This document shows, in pieces, positions 1 through 11,900 of a DNA stretch of 64,000 nucleotides (the first letter of the stretch is position 1; every line of letters begins with the position of its first letter). A program made the translations under genes and the position numbers. Source of the stretch: Gracilariopsis chorda (lineage: Eukaryota; Rhodophyta; Florideophyceae; Gracilariales; Gracilariaceae); assembly GCA_003194525.1 (NCBI GenBank), contig NBIV01000026.1, positions 310,001 to 374,000 on the forward strand, written 5' to 3'. The notes below the pieces were generated by a model, which was not told where the DNA came from, searched no databases, and saw nothing but the letters and a program-made list of their open reading frames with translations.

Positions 1-3000
1 ACATCTCATCACATTCGCTCATCTCTGATCATCATGATCCGAACTGATACTGCAACACCGCACGGTAAACTCAAAACAGAAAAAGCCTCTGGTTGCTATC
101 TTTATCCGTGCCACTGTCGCCGCTCCAGCCTCACTCGCAGCCAACACCAACAGATTCAACGCTTACATTACAACCAGTATGATGACAACAATCAACTTCA
201 TAAACCCATCTCAAGCCAATCGCAACGCCAACAACACCGGACGACACTAAAACCAACCGACCATATCTTTACAAGGGCTAACAGAAGCCGCGTCGCTCCA
301 CAAATCTATAACTTTCCATTAAACGAACCTTGAGCGCCTCAAAAACCCAATTAAACGTCTTCTGTCTACGGGTGTACATATATTGCCTCAAAATTCCCAA
401 TTAAACGTCATCTGTGTACGGGTGTAGAATCTACACTGTAGATACATTGCATACACAACCGATACACATGCACGCTCCCAGATGCAATTACAGACCCCAC
501 GTATAACATCACTCACAGCCTGCACTGCGCGGAGGGTATGTCCCATGCCGTTCAAGGGTCCAACTTCACCGCTCGCTCCTCCAATTCTCCAACATGCAAG
601 AACGAACCAACAGCCTTCTCTTCTCCCCTCAACAGGCTGTGCCACCGCCTCACGCGAGCAGCACTCACAGCATTTTGTGTTTCACTAGCTTGACTTTCCT
701 TCGTTTTGCAACGACTCTCGAGCAGTCAAAGTTCATAAAGAACAGGTCGTCCGGAATTAAGTCGGGCGCAGACGCCTCTGCACTCTCTTGTTTCATTCTT
801 GTCCCACCCTTCTTATTATTGATCTTCTCGTCTTTGATGGTTCCTAGCGCTTGACCCATTGCGAGTAGCGTCTCGGTCATGCTCTTCTCTCCCCCTCAGC
901 TCACTCTGTCCGCGACACCGTTCAGTCCGCCGTATTCAGCGCAACCCCTAGCTGATAGTTATCCAGTAGAGTTCACTGGTCTGCGTCCCACTCTGTCCTC
1001 GTTCAGAATGCAGTGAACACCAAACACCTGTTGATAAGCAAACGCTCTGAACTCCGGTGGAAAAGGATCCAACACGGTCAGCTTTTCATAATGTCCCCAT
1101 GCTCCACTCCCACGAAAACAAGTACGCACTCTCCCAGTCTCGTTCTCACCATATGGCTTATCTGGAACCTTTTATTCTGCTCTTTGCATGCGAAGCGCGC
1201 GTGAATTTGGCGTTCTAATATCTGTTCGATGCACCTGTAGCACTGTTGCTGCCCACGAAGTCAATCAAATGCAACCGAATGCAATTCGCAACAACGGCGC
1301 GCCATGAACCTTCTCGTCAACGCTCGGTAACAGCACATGCTGTTGCACATCTGTACACGTGGCCACGTTCATTGCCTCATCATTTTACCCCACAAAAGAG
1401 ATCTTACGCAAATAAAAATGGTTCCAATTTCGTGACTTGACAACGCCACACGTGTTCCGTCCCCAGCCGAGTAATACGGCATAGAACTCCAATTATGCCG
1501 AAGAGAAACATGTCTTGTATATCCCTAGTGTCTATCGGACCGCTGACCTCATATGAGGTCAAAACAATCAACTTTACGTTTAATTTTAGTTATTTTGATG
1601 GGAATTTTTTGCCTTTTGTAGTCCGTATAATTTATGCAACATGTTTTTGTATAGCAAAAATTCTAAGCTTCTGTTGTTTATGCTAGGTAAGAAGCAGAAA
1701 CTTAAGACAACTAAATGGGTTGATAGAGATCTGCTTGTGAAATATGGCTAATTTACTACAGAGCTTCAGAAAACCGGCTTTTTTGATATCAAAAACGTAC
1801 TTTTGATTCAAAACCACCGTTTTTGACGCGTGTATGAAAGGTTCAAAACCTTCAAAAAATAATCATTTGGCAACATTACATCCGGGCGGATAGACACTAG
1901 TGTACCATATCCCTACTGTTCTCTTTTAATGACCTCTATAGTTCACACAACTTTGAACTCCTCGAAACTCTTAGTGAAGTGCAATCGTCAAGAAATGTTT
2001 TGTACCAATAAGCTCACTAAAGTAATCAGAAGCATCAAGCGCACTTTAACCAGAGTAGTATTCACTTTAAGCACATAATTGATAGACAAACACTTGGAAG
2101 TCTGGAAAGCGTTTGTGAATTCAAATATTTGCTTATGACCTATCGACTCATCACTAGCCTTTTATCACATTCACTGCATTTCCTATGTCATCTTCACTCG
2201 TTTACACGTAGTATTTTAGCCACTCGATATACAATATTCTCTACATTTCTTTGATTTTCTTTTGACAACTCTAGATCACTCTGTTCTAAATCTTTGCCAC
2301 CAATGCCTTTGTCCACCTTTGAATCTTTCTTCTTTTCTTCTGCCGTACTATCCACTTCTTCCCTTCCATTTACAACCAATCACGGAGATGTACTACGTAT
2401 TATTAGCACTTTGACAGAATGCCAAATCTCCCAGCAACGTTTTCGAAGCCCAGTGTAAGTTCGAATGCAAAGTGGAACACAACACACCGAACATGAATAT
2501 AAAGACTTATGTCTCCAAATTCCAGTTCTATGTTGACCACATAGAGCACAATAAAGCTTTCCAAGACCTTGTTTTGAAAAAAATAAACTTGAAGGTACAA
2601 ACGAATTGCAACTCCATCTGCACTATTGTAGAAATTCAATCGATGAGACCTTCTACGTGGCGCAAGTCTAATCAAACCACCCTTTCTTTTCTTTCTCTAT
2701 AACTATCGGGCTCTCTTCATTGTTTGTTTGTTTCCTTTCCTTTACAAGATTTTCAGCGTACGCTCAGAGTTGCTGGGAGGCAGCAACGATAAAAACTGCG
2801 AAGGACTGTACCTTATTAAGTGCATTGCAGCAGATCTCAACGCTAAACGAGTCCGTAATTTCCAGTATGTCTTGTCTTTCAAATATTATACATTCCATAA
2901 ATGCTAGAATCCTGAGTACTTGGCATGCCAGCTTTTGCTCCCATTTTTGGTGCGATGTACAAGAACGTAGAACTGCTCATTGCTGAGTGGCCTCGTCTAC

Positions 3001-3202
3001 ACCTCCCTTGGTTCTCGAGTAGAAACTTTGGCACCCATGTTTAAATAGTTTCAATGGCTTGAACGGTCCGTTTTATTGAACGTGTTCCTCAACTACCATC
3101 CAGAACTTGTGCTTACTCTCCACAATCTCCCGGTCTTCTTTCTCCAAAAATTGCGAGAGGTGATCCGTGCTCATTTTATGACCATGTGATTAGTTCCATA
3201 AC
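1..3202. other. Left flank with no recognisable gene
   Basis: About 3.2 kb of moderately AT-rich sequence. Open frames here are all under 100 codons, overlap on both strands, and show no motif, signal peptide or repeat that I recognise. A short tandem repeat lies at 335-427. The right end is probably the 3' flank of the decayed DNA transposon whose nuclease frame ends at 3203; I could not find that transposon's terminal inverted repeat. Confidence 0.5.
335..427. repeat. Two-copy tandem repeat, 50-bp period
   Basis: The block CCCAATTAAACGTC occurs at 346-359 and again at 396-409. Flanking GCCTCAAAA and TACGGGTGTA repeat with the same 50-bp offset. The copies differ by a few substitutions. No function can be inferred. 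Confidence 0.75.
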
Positions 3203-4993
3203 TTAGTTTTGAATTTTTTCACAACATTGGGAAAGAAAAGATTTGTTGGCATGAACAAGAACAGTGTACAAAATGCTTGTTTCCGATGCACAAACGTACA
3301 TGGCGAACGATATTTTCAGAACCATCATTGTAGTGCAACGCCCTCAGGGAGGGATTCTTGGTACTTGAACGCTTTCCCGATATTATCGGTTGTGTAGTGC
3401 GTGTATGAACTACGCCCCAAAATGGTGGATATGGACACGTGGGACACGGTTTTGGGTCAATTGGCGGTTGGCCACAGTAGTGGATGTTTCCACGAAATGT
3501 GGAGTATTTTAGTTAATATTATTTATTATTTCACACCCATTTCTGGGAAGCTAGTACTTAGTGGGACGGCGCACTGCCGTCGCACCAGTAAACCTTCCCC
3601 AACAAGGGACCCCAACCTGGGGAATTGGCTCTAGTTGTTGCCGCTTGCGCGCGTGCTCTACTCCTCCTTGGAGGGAAACGCCGTAAACCACGGGACATCT
3701 AACCCCCTTGCACATCCAAAGAATCCCATCCTTGGGAGTATACTTGTTCCAATCATATTGGTGTTTCGCCCTGTATAGGGAGTCCTGTCCACCGGCATTG
3801 CCGTATCTGTTCGTCGCTCTCGCGACCCACTTCGTCCTTCGTTTCTCCTCTTCGCCCTTCCTTCTTCCCCTTTTTAGGGTAGCACCTCCCGCTATCCGCG
3901 GCACTCGTGTGCGCATCCGCTAACACTCCCCCACTTACGTGGAAACATACCTCTACTGAGGATCACACCCCGCTCAAGCGGATACCGATTCTTCGCCTTC
4001 ACCTCCCTGCGCGAGTCGCGACAGGTGTCCCTGGTGTTACAAACCGGCTTCACCGTGACACCTCTAGGAGGGCTCTACCCAACTGGGTTCACCTCGTGAG
4101 AGGAAGATCCCGAACGTCTTTCGGTGTTTTTCCCCTTTGGGGCATTGCACCACAATCATTTAGTATACAAGTTGGCCGCGATGCTCAGAAGGTATGTACT
4201 TTCTAAAACCTGCATCTCGAACATCACAGAAGATTATATCACCAGTTCTCAGCAGCATGGCGTCTCCCAAGCATGAAGCGGCAACTTGTGTCTTAATTTC
4301 CAAATTGGAAGGCGCGTATATAACACCATCGACCTGTATCACATCATTGTCTTCTAAGACGTCTCTGTTAAAGATTTGCAGTTCCAGCAATAGCATTCCG
4401 TCCGGAGAACATGCCAGATACCTGGCCTCTTTCATTCCGAGCATTCCAACCTCAAACACGCCTTTGACCACCGGAAAAGATTGGTAATCGTTCAAAATGG
4501 CGCCTTCATTAACTGTACCTCTCATCTTGCATTCGGTACAGACAGCAGGACTGAACCAATGTTTTTGCAGAACGTCGAACAATTCTTTCGGACTCCAACC
4601 TCCACTGCCTCCGGTAACCGACAAACAGGCTTAGTGAAACGACTTGCAACTGTTTAGTACTCGGCCTGCAAATGTCGCAGGTAATCTGAACTGCCTGAGT
4701 ATAGAACAGTCAGCACACCTCTGTCCTATTGTCAGTATCACGCACTTTTCCCTCATTCTCTTTTCTACGGCATATTTTAAAATCTGCGAGGGTATATCGG
4801 AAAACGGACGAACGGAAAAGAGTACATTAGAGCTCAGAACAGCCTTTTTTGGTACGGCAATCCAGGTGTGCAGCGCTTTCTGCAGCGGAGTTGGTATAAT
4901 ATAAACAAACCTGAGAACCTTCGCGTACTTTTCGGTTCCATGTTCTCTAACTGCAATGGCCATCATTCGGTCTGTCTCTACTTTCTTTGCCAT
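3203..4993 (-). pseudogene. YqaJ-like nuclease part of a DNA transposon, split by a solo LTR
   Basis: On the minus strand a frame runs from 4993 to 4160 and resumes from 3328 to 3203 once the solo LTR is disregarded. It carries SPDG (4397-4408) followed by EIKT (4289-4300), the spaced D...ExK signature of PD-(D/E)XK nucleases of the YqaJ/lambda-exonuclease type, then a glutamine-rich strand (HRGQLVY) with its continuation across the insertion. Two in-frame stops break it: TAA at 4631-4633 and TAA at 4160-4162. A DDE transposase frame lies immediately upstream, so this is probably the second half of the same transposon protein or its partner. Such DDE plus YqaJ pairs occur in eukaryotic DNA transposons (ISL2EU elements; similar fusions occur in oomycetes, from memory). 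Superfamily assignment is uncertain. Confidence 0.6.
3329..4154 (+). mobile_element. Solo LTR (E1 family) with 5-bp target duplication
   Basis: 826 bp bounded by TGTAGTGCAA at the left and TTGCACCACA at the right, an imperfect 10-bp terminal inverted repeat with canonical TG...CA ends. The flanking five bases are ATCAT on both sides (3324-3328 and 4155-4159). No internal region follows, so it is a solo LTR left by recombination between the two ends of a full element. It lies within the YqaJ-like frame on the opposite strand. It resembles the 5' LTR of E1 more closely than the 3' LTR of E1. Confidence 0.92.
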
Positions 4994-5157
4994 TCCAGTG
5001 ACACTTTTTGTAGCATAAAGTTACTCGTTTCCGATACCAGGGCTGTCGTCTACTACGACCCCCCAGGACAATCTCCCAACCTGCTGTCATTAACATTGCA
5101 TTCGCCAAATGTATTCCGCATGGTGAGGGTGCTCTTCTGTTTATTGACAGAATCACT

Positions 5158-5806
5158 TCATCTTGGCAAAATATTTTCGGTGGGGGCAACAGTGGAAGCA
5201 AGGCCATCATGCCTACTAATGGTTTCTTCTCCGCATTCTTCATCAGTCAGTTCGTACTCCCTAAATAGGAGGAGAAAGGATTTTGCTACAAAAGGGTGAC
5301 ACTTGATAAGATGCTCTGGCATGACCATGACGCACGGAAGCTCATGGCTCAGATGTATTTCTTGAAAGCTCCACTTTCTATAGCCTCTATCGGCAGTAAC
5401 AATGCATGCGTTCAGCGCTTCCTCACTTCGGCCATCCAACAAAGATCCTAACATTTTGTTCACTGAGTCTGTGATTTTTCCTCCTCGCCTCCGAAATCGT
5501 AAAGTCAGTACTTCCCTAAAGAGACCATCAGCAACAGCGTCAGCCGAATGTCCTTCTTCGTCGGCTTTTCTGGCGCTCAAGTATTTAACTTGATTGTCGC
5601 ACACGCAAGTGCCAAATAGATCATCATCTAATGTTACCAAAAGGTTAGATGTCGAGAAAAAGATCTTTTTTGTCGTGCGAAAAGCAAGCAGTTCAAACTC
5701 AGACAATTGTCGCGTGTGATCTCTCTGACCGTTCCGGCCCAAATTGCCTTCTCTTCCCCTTGATGTCGGAGCGAACGCCAGAATACTGCTCGAAATGAAA
5801 CGCACC
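5158..5806 (-). pseudogene. DDE-type transposase remnant, truncated by element E1
   Basis: The minus-strand frame from 5806 to 5158 encodes a transposase-like core: VTLDDDLFG about a third of the way in and ACIVTADRGYRKWSF about 85 residues later, with the spacing and local sequence of a DDE catalytic domain (first acidic residue, then D in TADRGY). The open frame extends past 5806 to 5925, but those residues are only antisense of the E1 LTR. Downstream the frame is lost around 5158; a shifted frame (4947-5243) carries on toward the nuclease module. The N-terminus is not found: it should lie to the right of E1, near 17150, but nothing convincing is there. Function: transposition of its own element; now dead. 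Confidence 0.6.
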
Positions 5807-6623
5807 TGAAGTGCAACGCCCTCAGGGAGGGATTCTTGGTAGTTGAACGCTTTCCCGATATTATCGGTTGTGTAGTGTGTATATGAACTACGTCCCACTA
5901 TGGTGGATATGGACAGGTGGGACACGGTTTTGGGTCAATTGGCGGTTGGCCACAGTAGTGGATGTTGCCACGAAATGTGGAGTATTTTAGATGATTTTAT
6001 TTATTATTTTCACACCCGTTTCTGGGAAGCTAGTACTTAGTGGGACGGCGCACTGCCGTCGCACCAGTAAACCTTCCCCAACAAGGGACCCCAACCTGGG
6101 GGATTGGCTCTAGTTGTTACCGCTTGCGCGCGTGCTCTACTTCTCCTTGGAGGGAAACGCCATAAACCACGGGACATCTAACCCCCTTGCACATCTAAAG
6201 AGGCCCATCCTTGGGAGTATAATTGTCCCAATCACATTGGTGTTTCGACCTGTATAGGGAGTCCTGTCCACCGGCATTGCCGTATTTGTTCGTCGCTCAG
6301 CCACTCTTCCTCCTTTCCCTTCACTCTCCTCCTTTTCCCCTTTCAGGGTAGCACCTCCCGCTACCCGCGGCCCTCGTGTGCGCATCCGCTCACACACCCC
6401 CACTTACATGGAAGCATACCTCTACTGAGGATCACACCCCGCTCACGCAGATACCGATTCTTCGCCTTCACCTCCCTGCGCGAGTCGCGACAGGTGTCCC
6501 TGGTCTTACAAACCGGCTTCGCCGTGACACCTCTGGGAGGGCTCTACCCATCTGGGTTCACCTCGTGAGAGGAAGATCCCGAACGTCTTTCGGTGTTTTT
6601 CCCCTTTGGGGCATTGCACCACA
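5807..6623 (+). repeat. E1 5' LTR
   Basis: 817 bp, starting TGAAGTGCAA (one change from the family TGTAGTGCAA) and ending TTGCACCACA. Internal landmarks shared with the solo LTR include GGGACGGCGCACTGCCGTC near 6042 and CCCCTTTGGGG just before the end. It is closer to the solo LTR at 3329-4154 than to the 3' LTR of E1, especially in its last 250 bp. Confidence 0.9.
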
Positions 6624-6626
6624 AAG

Positions 6627-6644
6627 TGGTCTCCCGACCTAGAA
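6627..6644 (+). promoter_or_regulatory. E1 primer-binding site, tRNA-Tyr type
   Basis: TGGTCTCCCGACCTAGAA begins three bases after the LTR. Its complement ends CGGGAGACCA, equal to the 3' end of yeast tRNA-Tyr as I remember it, and implies a C1-G72 pair with A73, the eukaryotic tRNA-Tyr identity elements. The tRNA assignment is inference; the site itself is clear from position and from its conservation in E2 and E4. Confidence 0.75.
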
Positions 6645-6729
6645 TCGGTTTTTGGTTTTCCCTCTTACGAGGTTTGTTTTTATTTACCGGAAGTTCTGTG
6701 ATCGTTTCCCGTCGTAACGGTATTTTCTC

Positions 6730-8904
6730 ATGTCGAGAAATCCCTCCGATGCGGAGCCAGTGGTTACGCGTAGTCGCTCCTGCGACAACGCAGACACTTC
6801 CGAAGTTCGGTTCGTACCCCGTATCCCTATACGGACAAGTTCCAGCCGTACTGGCGCCGCCTCATCGCGGAATGATACCCCCGACCGGGAACCCCGGAAC
6901 CTCCTTTTGCCCTCGTTATCACCCCCGCAGGGGAATGCAGCATCGACTCCGGCTGTTGCCGCAGTGCCCCAGGCACCCCGGCCTGCTCCCGTTGTCGTGG
7001 CTTCAAGCCCCCGTGGAACGGGCGATAACACCCCCCAGGGGACTTCCCTGGAATCCCAGGTCCACACTCTGTGGACCGCCCATGACACCCTTGTAGGGGA
7101 ACTAAAATCCCTCCAAGAGGTGGTCTTGGCAACCCCCGTAAAGGAGGTCACCGAGGAACTCCGTATTTTACGGTCTGACGTCAACTCCGTGTTGGAGGGT
7201 TTGGGACAACCCGCCACCTTCATCGAAGGAGTTGAAGCCCGATTTGATCGGATTGGTGCCCGCCTGGAGACGCTGGAGCAGTTCGTTCTCATAGACAAAC
7301 CATCCCCGGAGGATCCAGTAAACGAGGCATCGCACAACGACCAGCTTGCTGGAAAGAGGAAACGCCGTCATCGACGGAAACACCACCGAAAATATTCGGA
7401 CTCCGATTCTTCGACATCGTCGGACTCATCCCGAAACCATTCGGTTAGCTCGAGCTCCTCGGACTCCGACTCAGAGGACGAGAAGCGAGGCTATTCCTCC
7501 CACTCGAGGCGGTCATCGGCCACTGAAGATGTGATCCGAACCCGCCAGAAGGGGCGAAGACACCCTGGTCTCCGGGAATTGAAACCGACAAACCCGGATT
7601 ACCGGAAGCTTTTATCATACCGGTACTACCGGCTCGAAGATTCGTCACTTGGACGTACGCCCCGTGGTACGGGAAAGGTGCGAGAATGCATTAAGCGAAT
7701 GCAGCTCTCGCTCCGCAAGCAGTATTTTACTGGAGAGGACCCAGTCCTGGTACTGGATTTCTTATCCTGCTTCGTAGCAGAGACCGATATCCTCGGTATG
7801 AATGAGGGACAAGCCTATTTGGCTTTACCGTATTTCTTACGGGGAGTGGCGGAGGACCAATACAACTCTGTCAGAGGATCTTCTCGTGCCTCCGAGGGAG
7901 GGGTTACTTGCTGGCCGGAGGCTGTGCAGTATCTTCTGCGCTCCTACGCCACAAACACCGCTATTCAGCAGGCTATCCTCGCTTTGCGAGATACAAGCCA
8001 GCGTGCTGGATAGACCGAGACCGATTACTCGGTGCGCCTTAACAAGGCTTTCCACAGATGTGGTAACGTATACCCCGCTGGGGAGCGCATTACCATGTTC
8101 ATCGATGGTCTTGACCCGGCATTCCGGAGTTTAGCTACCCGTTATCGGGAGGACAAGCGGAAGATCACCTATCTCGAGCTCATCCAACACGCTCGAGCGG
8201 AAGGGGATGCACTCCGTGCAAGAACTCCGAACAATCGGTCTAAATCCACCAAGGCGTTGTTGCTGGAAAGCTAAGCTTCCTCACTCCCGCTCACTGCGGA
8301 TGGGAACCCTGGACAGGGATTTGATACCGCGCATTTAGTGCAGGGAGGTGGTCTGTCGATACCCACCAGTGATTTGCCGTCGACGACGGAGATGATCCGT
8401 GATACGGGAACAGAAGATCCCGTTCTATACGGTGGTAACGGTCGGGTCCAACCCCAACGACTCCCGTTTTCAAACGGTCAATCCCGTTATTAACGGCCTG
8501 GATGGACTGACACCCGCCCTGCGGTTCGCTTCTCCGATACTAGGAATAATAATCCGCGTGTCGCGGTGTTGTCTCTCATTTGCCACCTTTTTTATGCACA
8601 TGGCCATACCTCGACTCAGTGTATCTGCTCACTGAAGGATATGGCCAAGGTGGTTGCAAACTACGAGGCCCTCACTGCAGAGGAGAAACGTTCCGTCCCG
8701 ACGGCTTCCTACCTCCGTGCTAAAACGGACTTTTCCCATGCCCTACCACAGACCCCGCGTGCGCGGCAAGCTTCATACACACCGATTCGGGAGATCGCCC
8801 AACCATCCGTTGCAACCCCCGCTTATGCGGATAGAAACCCCCGTCAACGGGATGAAGCACTCGTTGTCGAGGAAACCAACCCACCGCTGAAGGCGGAAAA
8901 CTAA
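6730..8904 (+). pseudogene. gag: E1 gag (capsid-nucleocapsid), three in-frame stops
   Basis: One frame of about 725 codons from ATG 6730 to TAA 8904, aligning throughout with the intact gag of E2. It has a variable N-terminal third, a Ser/Asp/Arg-rich stretch near residues 215-255, a capsid-like region (residues about 280-515, with ILGMNEGQAYLALPYFL and CWPEAVQYLLRSYAT) and a nucleocapsid. Three in-frame stops break it: TAG 8011-8013 where E2 has Glu, TAA 8272-8274 and TAA 8491-8493. There are no frameshifts. The CCHC knuckle is degenerate: the second Cys is Phe (CHLFYAHGHTSTQC). Gag packages element RNA into virus-like particles; this copy could not. Confidence 0.88.
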
Positions 8905-8929
8905 CTGAGGGAGTCTCCCCTTTGGGAGA
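8895..8929 (+). promoter_or_regulatory. E1 candidate -1 ribosomal frameshift site (gag to pol)
   Basis: Gag ends GCG GAA AAC TAA; GGAAAAC directly precedes the stop. Pol is open in the -1 frame across this point. Nine bases after the UAA is a 6-bp stem, TCTCCC (8914-8919) with GGGAGA (8924-8929), loop CTTT. E2 and E4 have equivalent signals at the same place. Confidence 0.6.
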
Positions 8930-11900
8930 GGCGTCCTCAGAAAAGAGGCTTTTGGCGCCCGAGGCGTCCTCGCCTCGCTCCCCGGTGAAAGTCCTCTCGA
9001 GGAAAGACACCGCTGACGCGGACTCTGCGCACCTCGGCGTGTTGCGTCGCCCGTGGATACGGAGTAAAAATCCCCGGATTCCCGGTAGAGTCTTGGTCTT
9101 GTCCAAGCGCAATTACAAGGTCTATGCCGACCTTGGCCTTGATCCCCAGTTTATGGTGAGGTTTCTCACCGTCCTGGATACAGGTGCAGGCCCCAACTTT
9201 GTTGTGGAATCATTGTTACCCCCGCTTGTGCGGTCTCGTATCCACTCTGACGCGGTCCCCGACATTTCGGATGCAAACAACAACCCGTTACAAACGGTGG
9301 GCACAGTGGACCTCGTCGTGAGACTTGGTACCTCTGTGGTGAAGTTGGACTTCATCGTTTGCCGTTCATTGGCAGCACCAGTCATACTGGGATATGATTA
9401 TCGCCACAGATTTGTCGACGCAATCAGGCCCCGCCTCAGGCGTGTAGAACTTGACGACGGATCGTCGGTTCCAATTGTTCGCCGCCCGCTAAAGCGGTCC
9501 TCTCAGAAACAAGTTCCACTCCCTGCTGCGCAGGAACCACCGCCCGCGTCCCGCGAGTCCACCAAGCTCCGCGTCGCTGCCTCGGTTTCTATACCACCTG
9601 AGTCCCAAGTCTGGGTGCAGGTAAATTCCCGTCAACACGGTCTTCGGGTTATACAACCCCTCGCCTCATTTTACGAGAAATCCCAGCTGGCGCTGGCTAA
9701 TGGAATGTCTCCATTTCCCCGGATGTTCCTTTCCGTATATTGGTTGCCAACCTTGGCAAACACCCCCAGTATATGGTAAAACACCAAGTAATTGGGAGTG
9801 TAACCCCCCATCCTATGGGAATGCTGCCAACGAAGATGACATCCGCCGATGTACTCGGAGTTACCACCTCTTCTGAGGAGTTCGCCCCGCCGTCCGAAGA
9901 CGTCAAGTCTAAGAAGGGGGAGGAAACCACTACTTCAGCGTCGAACACACCGAGTAACTCGGAATTGCGAACCACACCTGTTCCACAGGACAATGCTCCA
10001 TCGAGCAACGACCGGATTGATCCGGAAAAGGCACTTGAAGCGCTGGACTTCAGCCACGTGCCAGAGTCGCACCGCGACAAACTCCGTACACTGTTACGGG
10101 AATTCACCACAATGTGGGATGGCTCGCTTGGCGAGATTAATGCAACGGAACACCGGATCGATTTAATCCCCGGTGCGCGACCGGTTGCACAACCCCCTTA
10201 CAGGGCAGGTCCGAAAGCTCAGGAAGAGGAGCAGTCCCAAGTGGACAAGATGCTCCGCGCAGGTGTGATTGAACCCGCTCAATCACCCTTGGCATCCCCA
10301 GTTGTACTGGCTTTAAAGGCCGACGGAACCTGGAGGTTCTGTGTCGACTACCGCCGGCTCAATGTCGTGACTGTTAGGGAAACGTACCCTATCTCTCGTA
10401 TGGACGAGTGTATTGACTCCCTCGGAGACGCCACCGTTTTCACGGCTCTCGATGCCAATTGGGGATATTGGCAAGTACCTGTCAGACAAGAGGATCGCGA
10501 CAAAACCGCATTCACCTGCCATGCAGGAACGTACCGCTTCAAGCGGATGCCATTTGGGTTAACCAACGCCCCCGCCACCTTTCAGCGTGCAGTAGATATT
10601 CTAATCAACCGCTTTAAGTGGCGGAGCTGTCTGGTCTACCTTGATGATATTATCATCTTCTCCAACTCGTTGGACGACCATCTCACTCACGTCCGAGACG
10701 TGCTGACCGTACTCCGCGATGCGAGAATTACCCTCAAGTTAAGGAAATGCGAGTTTTTCACAGATACTGTGAAGTATCTGGGTCACATTATCCGTCCTGG
10801 ACGGTTAGCGATCGAGAAAGCTCGAGTCAAATCCCTCGTTGAGGCGAAAGAGCCCCGTACTCAAACGGAACTGTGCTCCTTCTTGGGGCTGGTCAACGTC
10901 TATCGACGGTTTATCCCGAACTTTTCGGATACCGCGGCGCCTCTGAACGCGTTGTTGCGAAAGGGGAACCCCCCAAAACTGGGAACATTTACGCCCGAGC
11001 AATCGGAAGCTTTTAACTCCTTGACGGAGGCAGTCACATCAGCACAAATCCTACATCTCCCAAAACTTGGGTTGCCATACTCCGTAGATACGGACTCGAG
11101 CGACTACCAAGTCGGGTGTGCTCTTTTTCAAACCATCCCTGAGGGGGAATGACATCCAATTGGTTATTGGTCGCGCTCGCTCAATGTTCATGAGCGGAAC
11201 TACTCCGTATCGGAGAAAGAGTGCCTCGCCGTCGTATGGGCGATGACCACTCTGCGCCCCTAACTTATGGGAGTTCACTTCACCGTGTACACGGATCATT
11301 CCTCATTGAGGTAGTTAATGAATATCTCCGACCCGTCGGGACGCCTCATGCGCAGGAGACTCCGCCTCGCGGAATATGACTTTCAAGTCATTTATAAAAA
11401 GGGCGCGCAGAACACCCAAGCCGACGGCCTGTCGCGTTTACCCACAAGTGGGGAAGCATTCCCAACGGAGGATGATGAAGTCCCATGTTTCATGGCCAGA
11501 GACCCGGATGATCCGGAATGTGCCGTCGAGGCTGGGCCAGAAAACTGGGACGAGGATGCTGACTTTGACGAACTATTCGCATCGCGAGATGAATCTGAGA
11601 ACCCGTTACCGGGAAGCTTTGTACCGGTATCACCGGAAGAAATGATCCGAGAACAATTCGGCGACCCATTCTGTACGAGGGTTTGTGCCGGTATCAACGG
11701 TGGTGAAGATCTCCCTTTCGGGGTAAAAGAAAAAGGCTACCTCGTAAGGAAGGTCGAAGCCCGCCCACAGATTGTGGTACCTCATTCCCTGCAGTCGCCG
11801 GTGTTACATCTATCACACTACGCCCCCATTGGAGGTCACCCAGGTGGGAGGAAACTCTACCTAACCCTGCGAAGGGATTTCTATTGGCCCGGCATGGCGG

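Noticed and set aside
5807..5925. N-terminal extension of the DDE transposase frame
   Set aside because: These codons are antisense of the E1 5' LTR, and the same peptide appears at the 3' LTR (16260-16442).
6684..7337. 217-codon minus-strand frame opposite E1 gag
   Set aside because: Gag in the forward frame aligns with E2 gag; E2 has no matching reverse frame.
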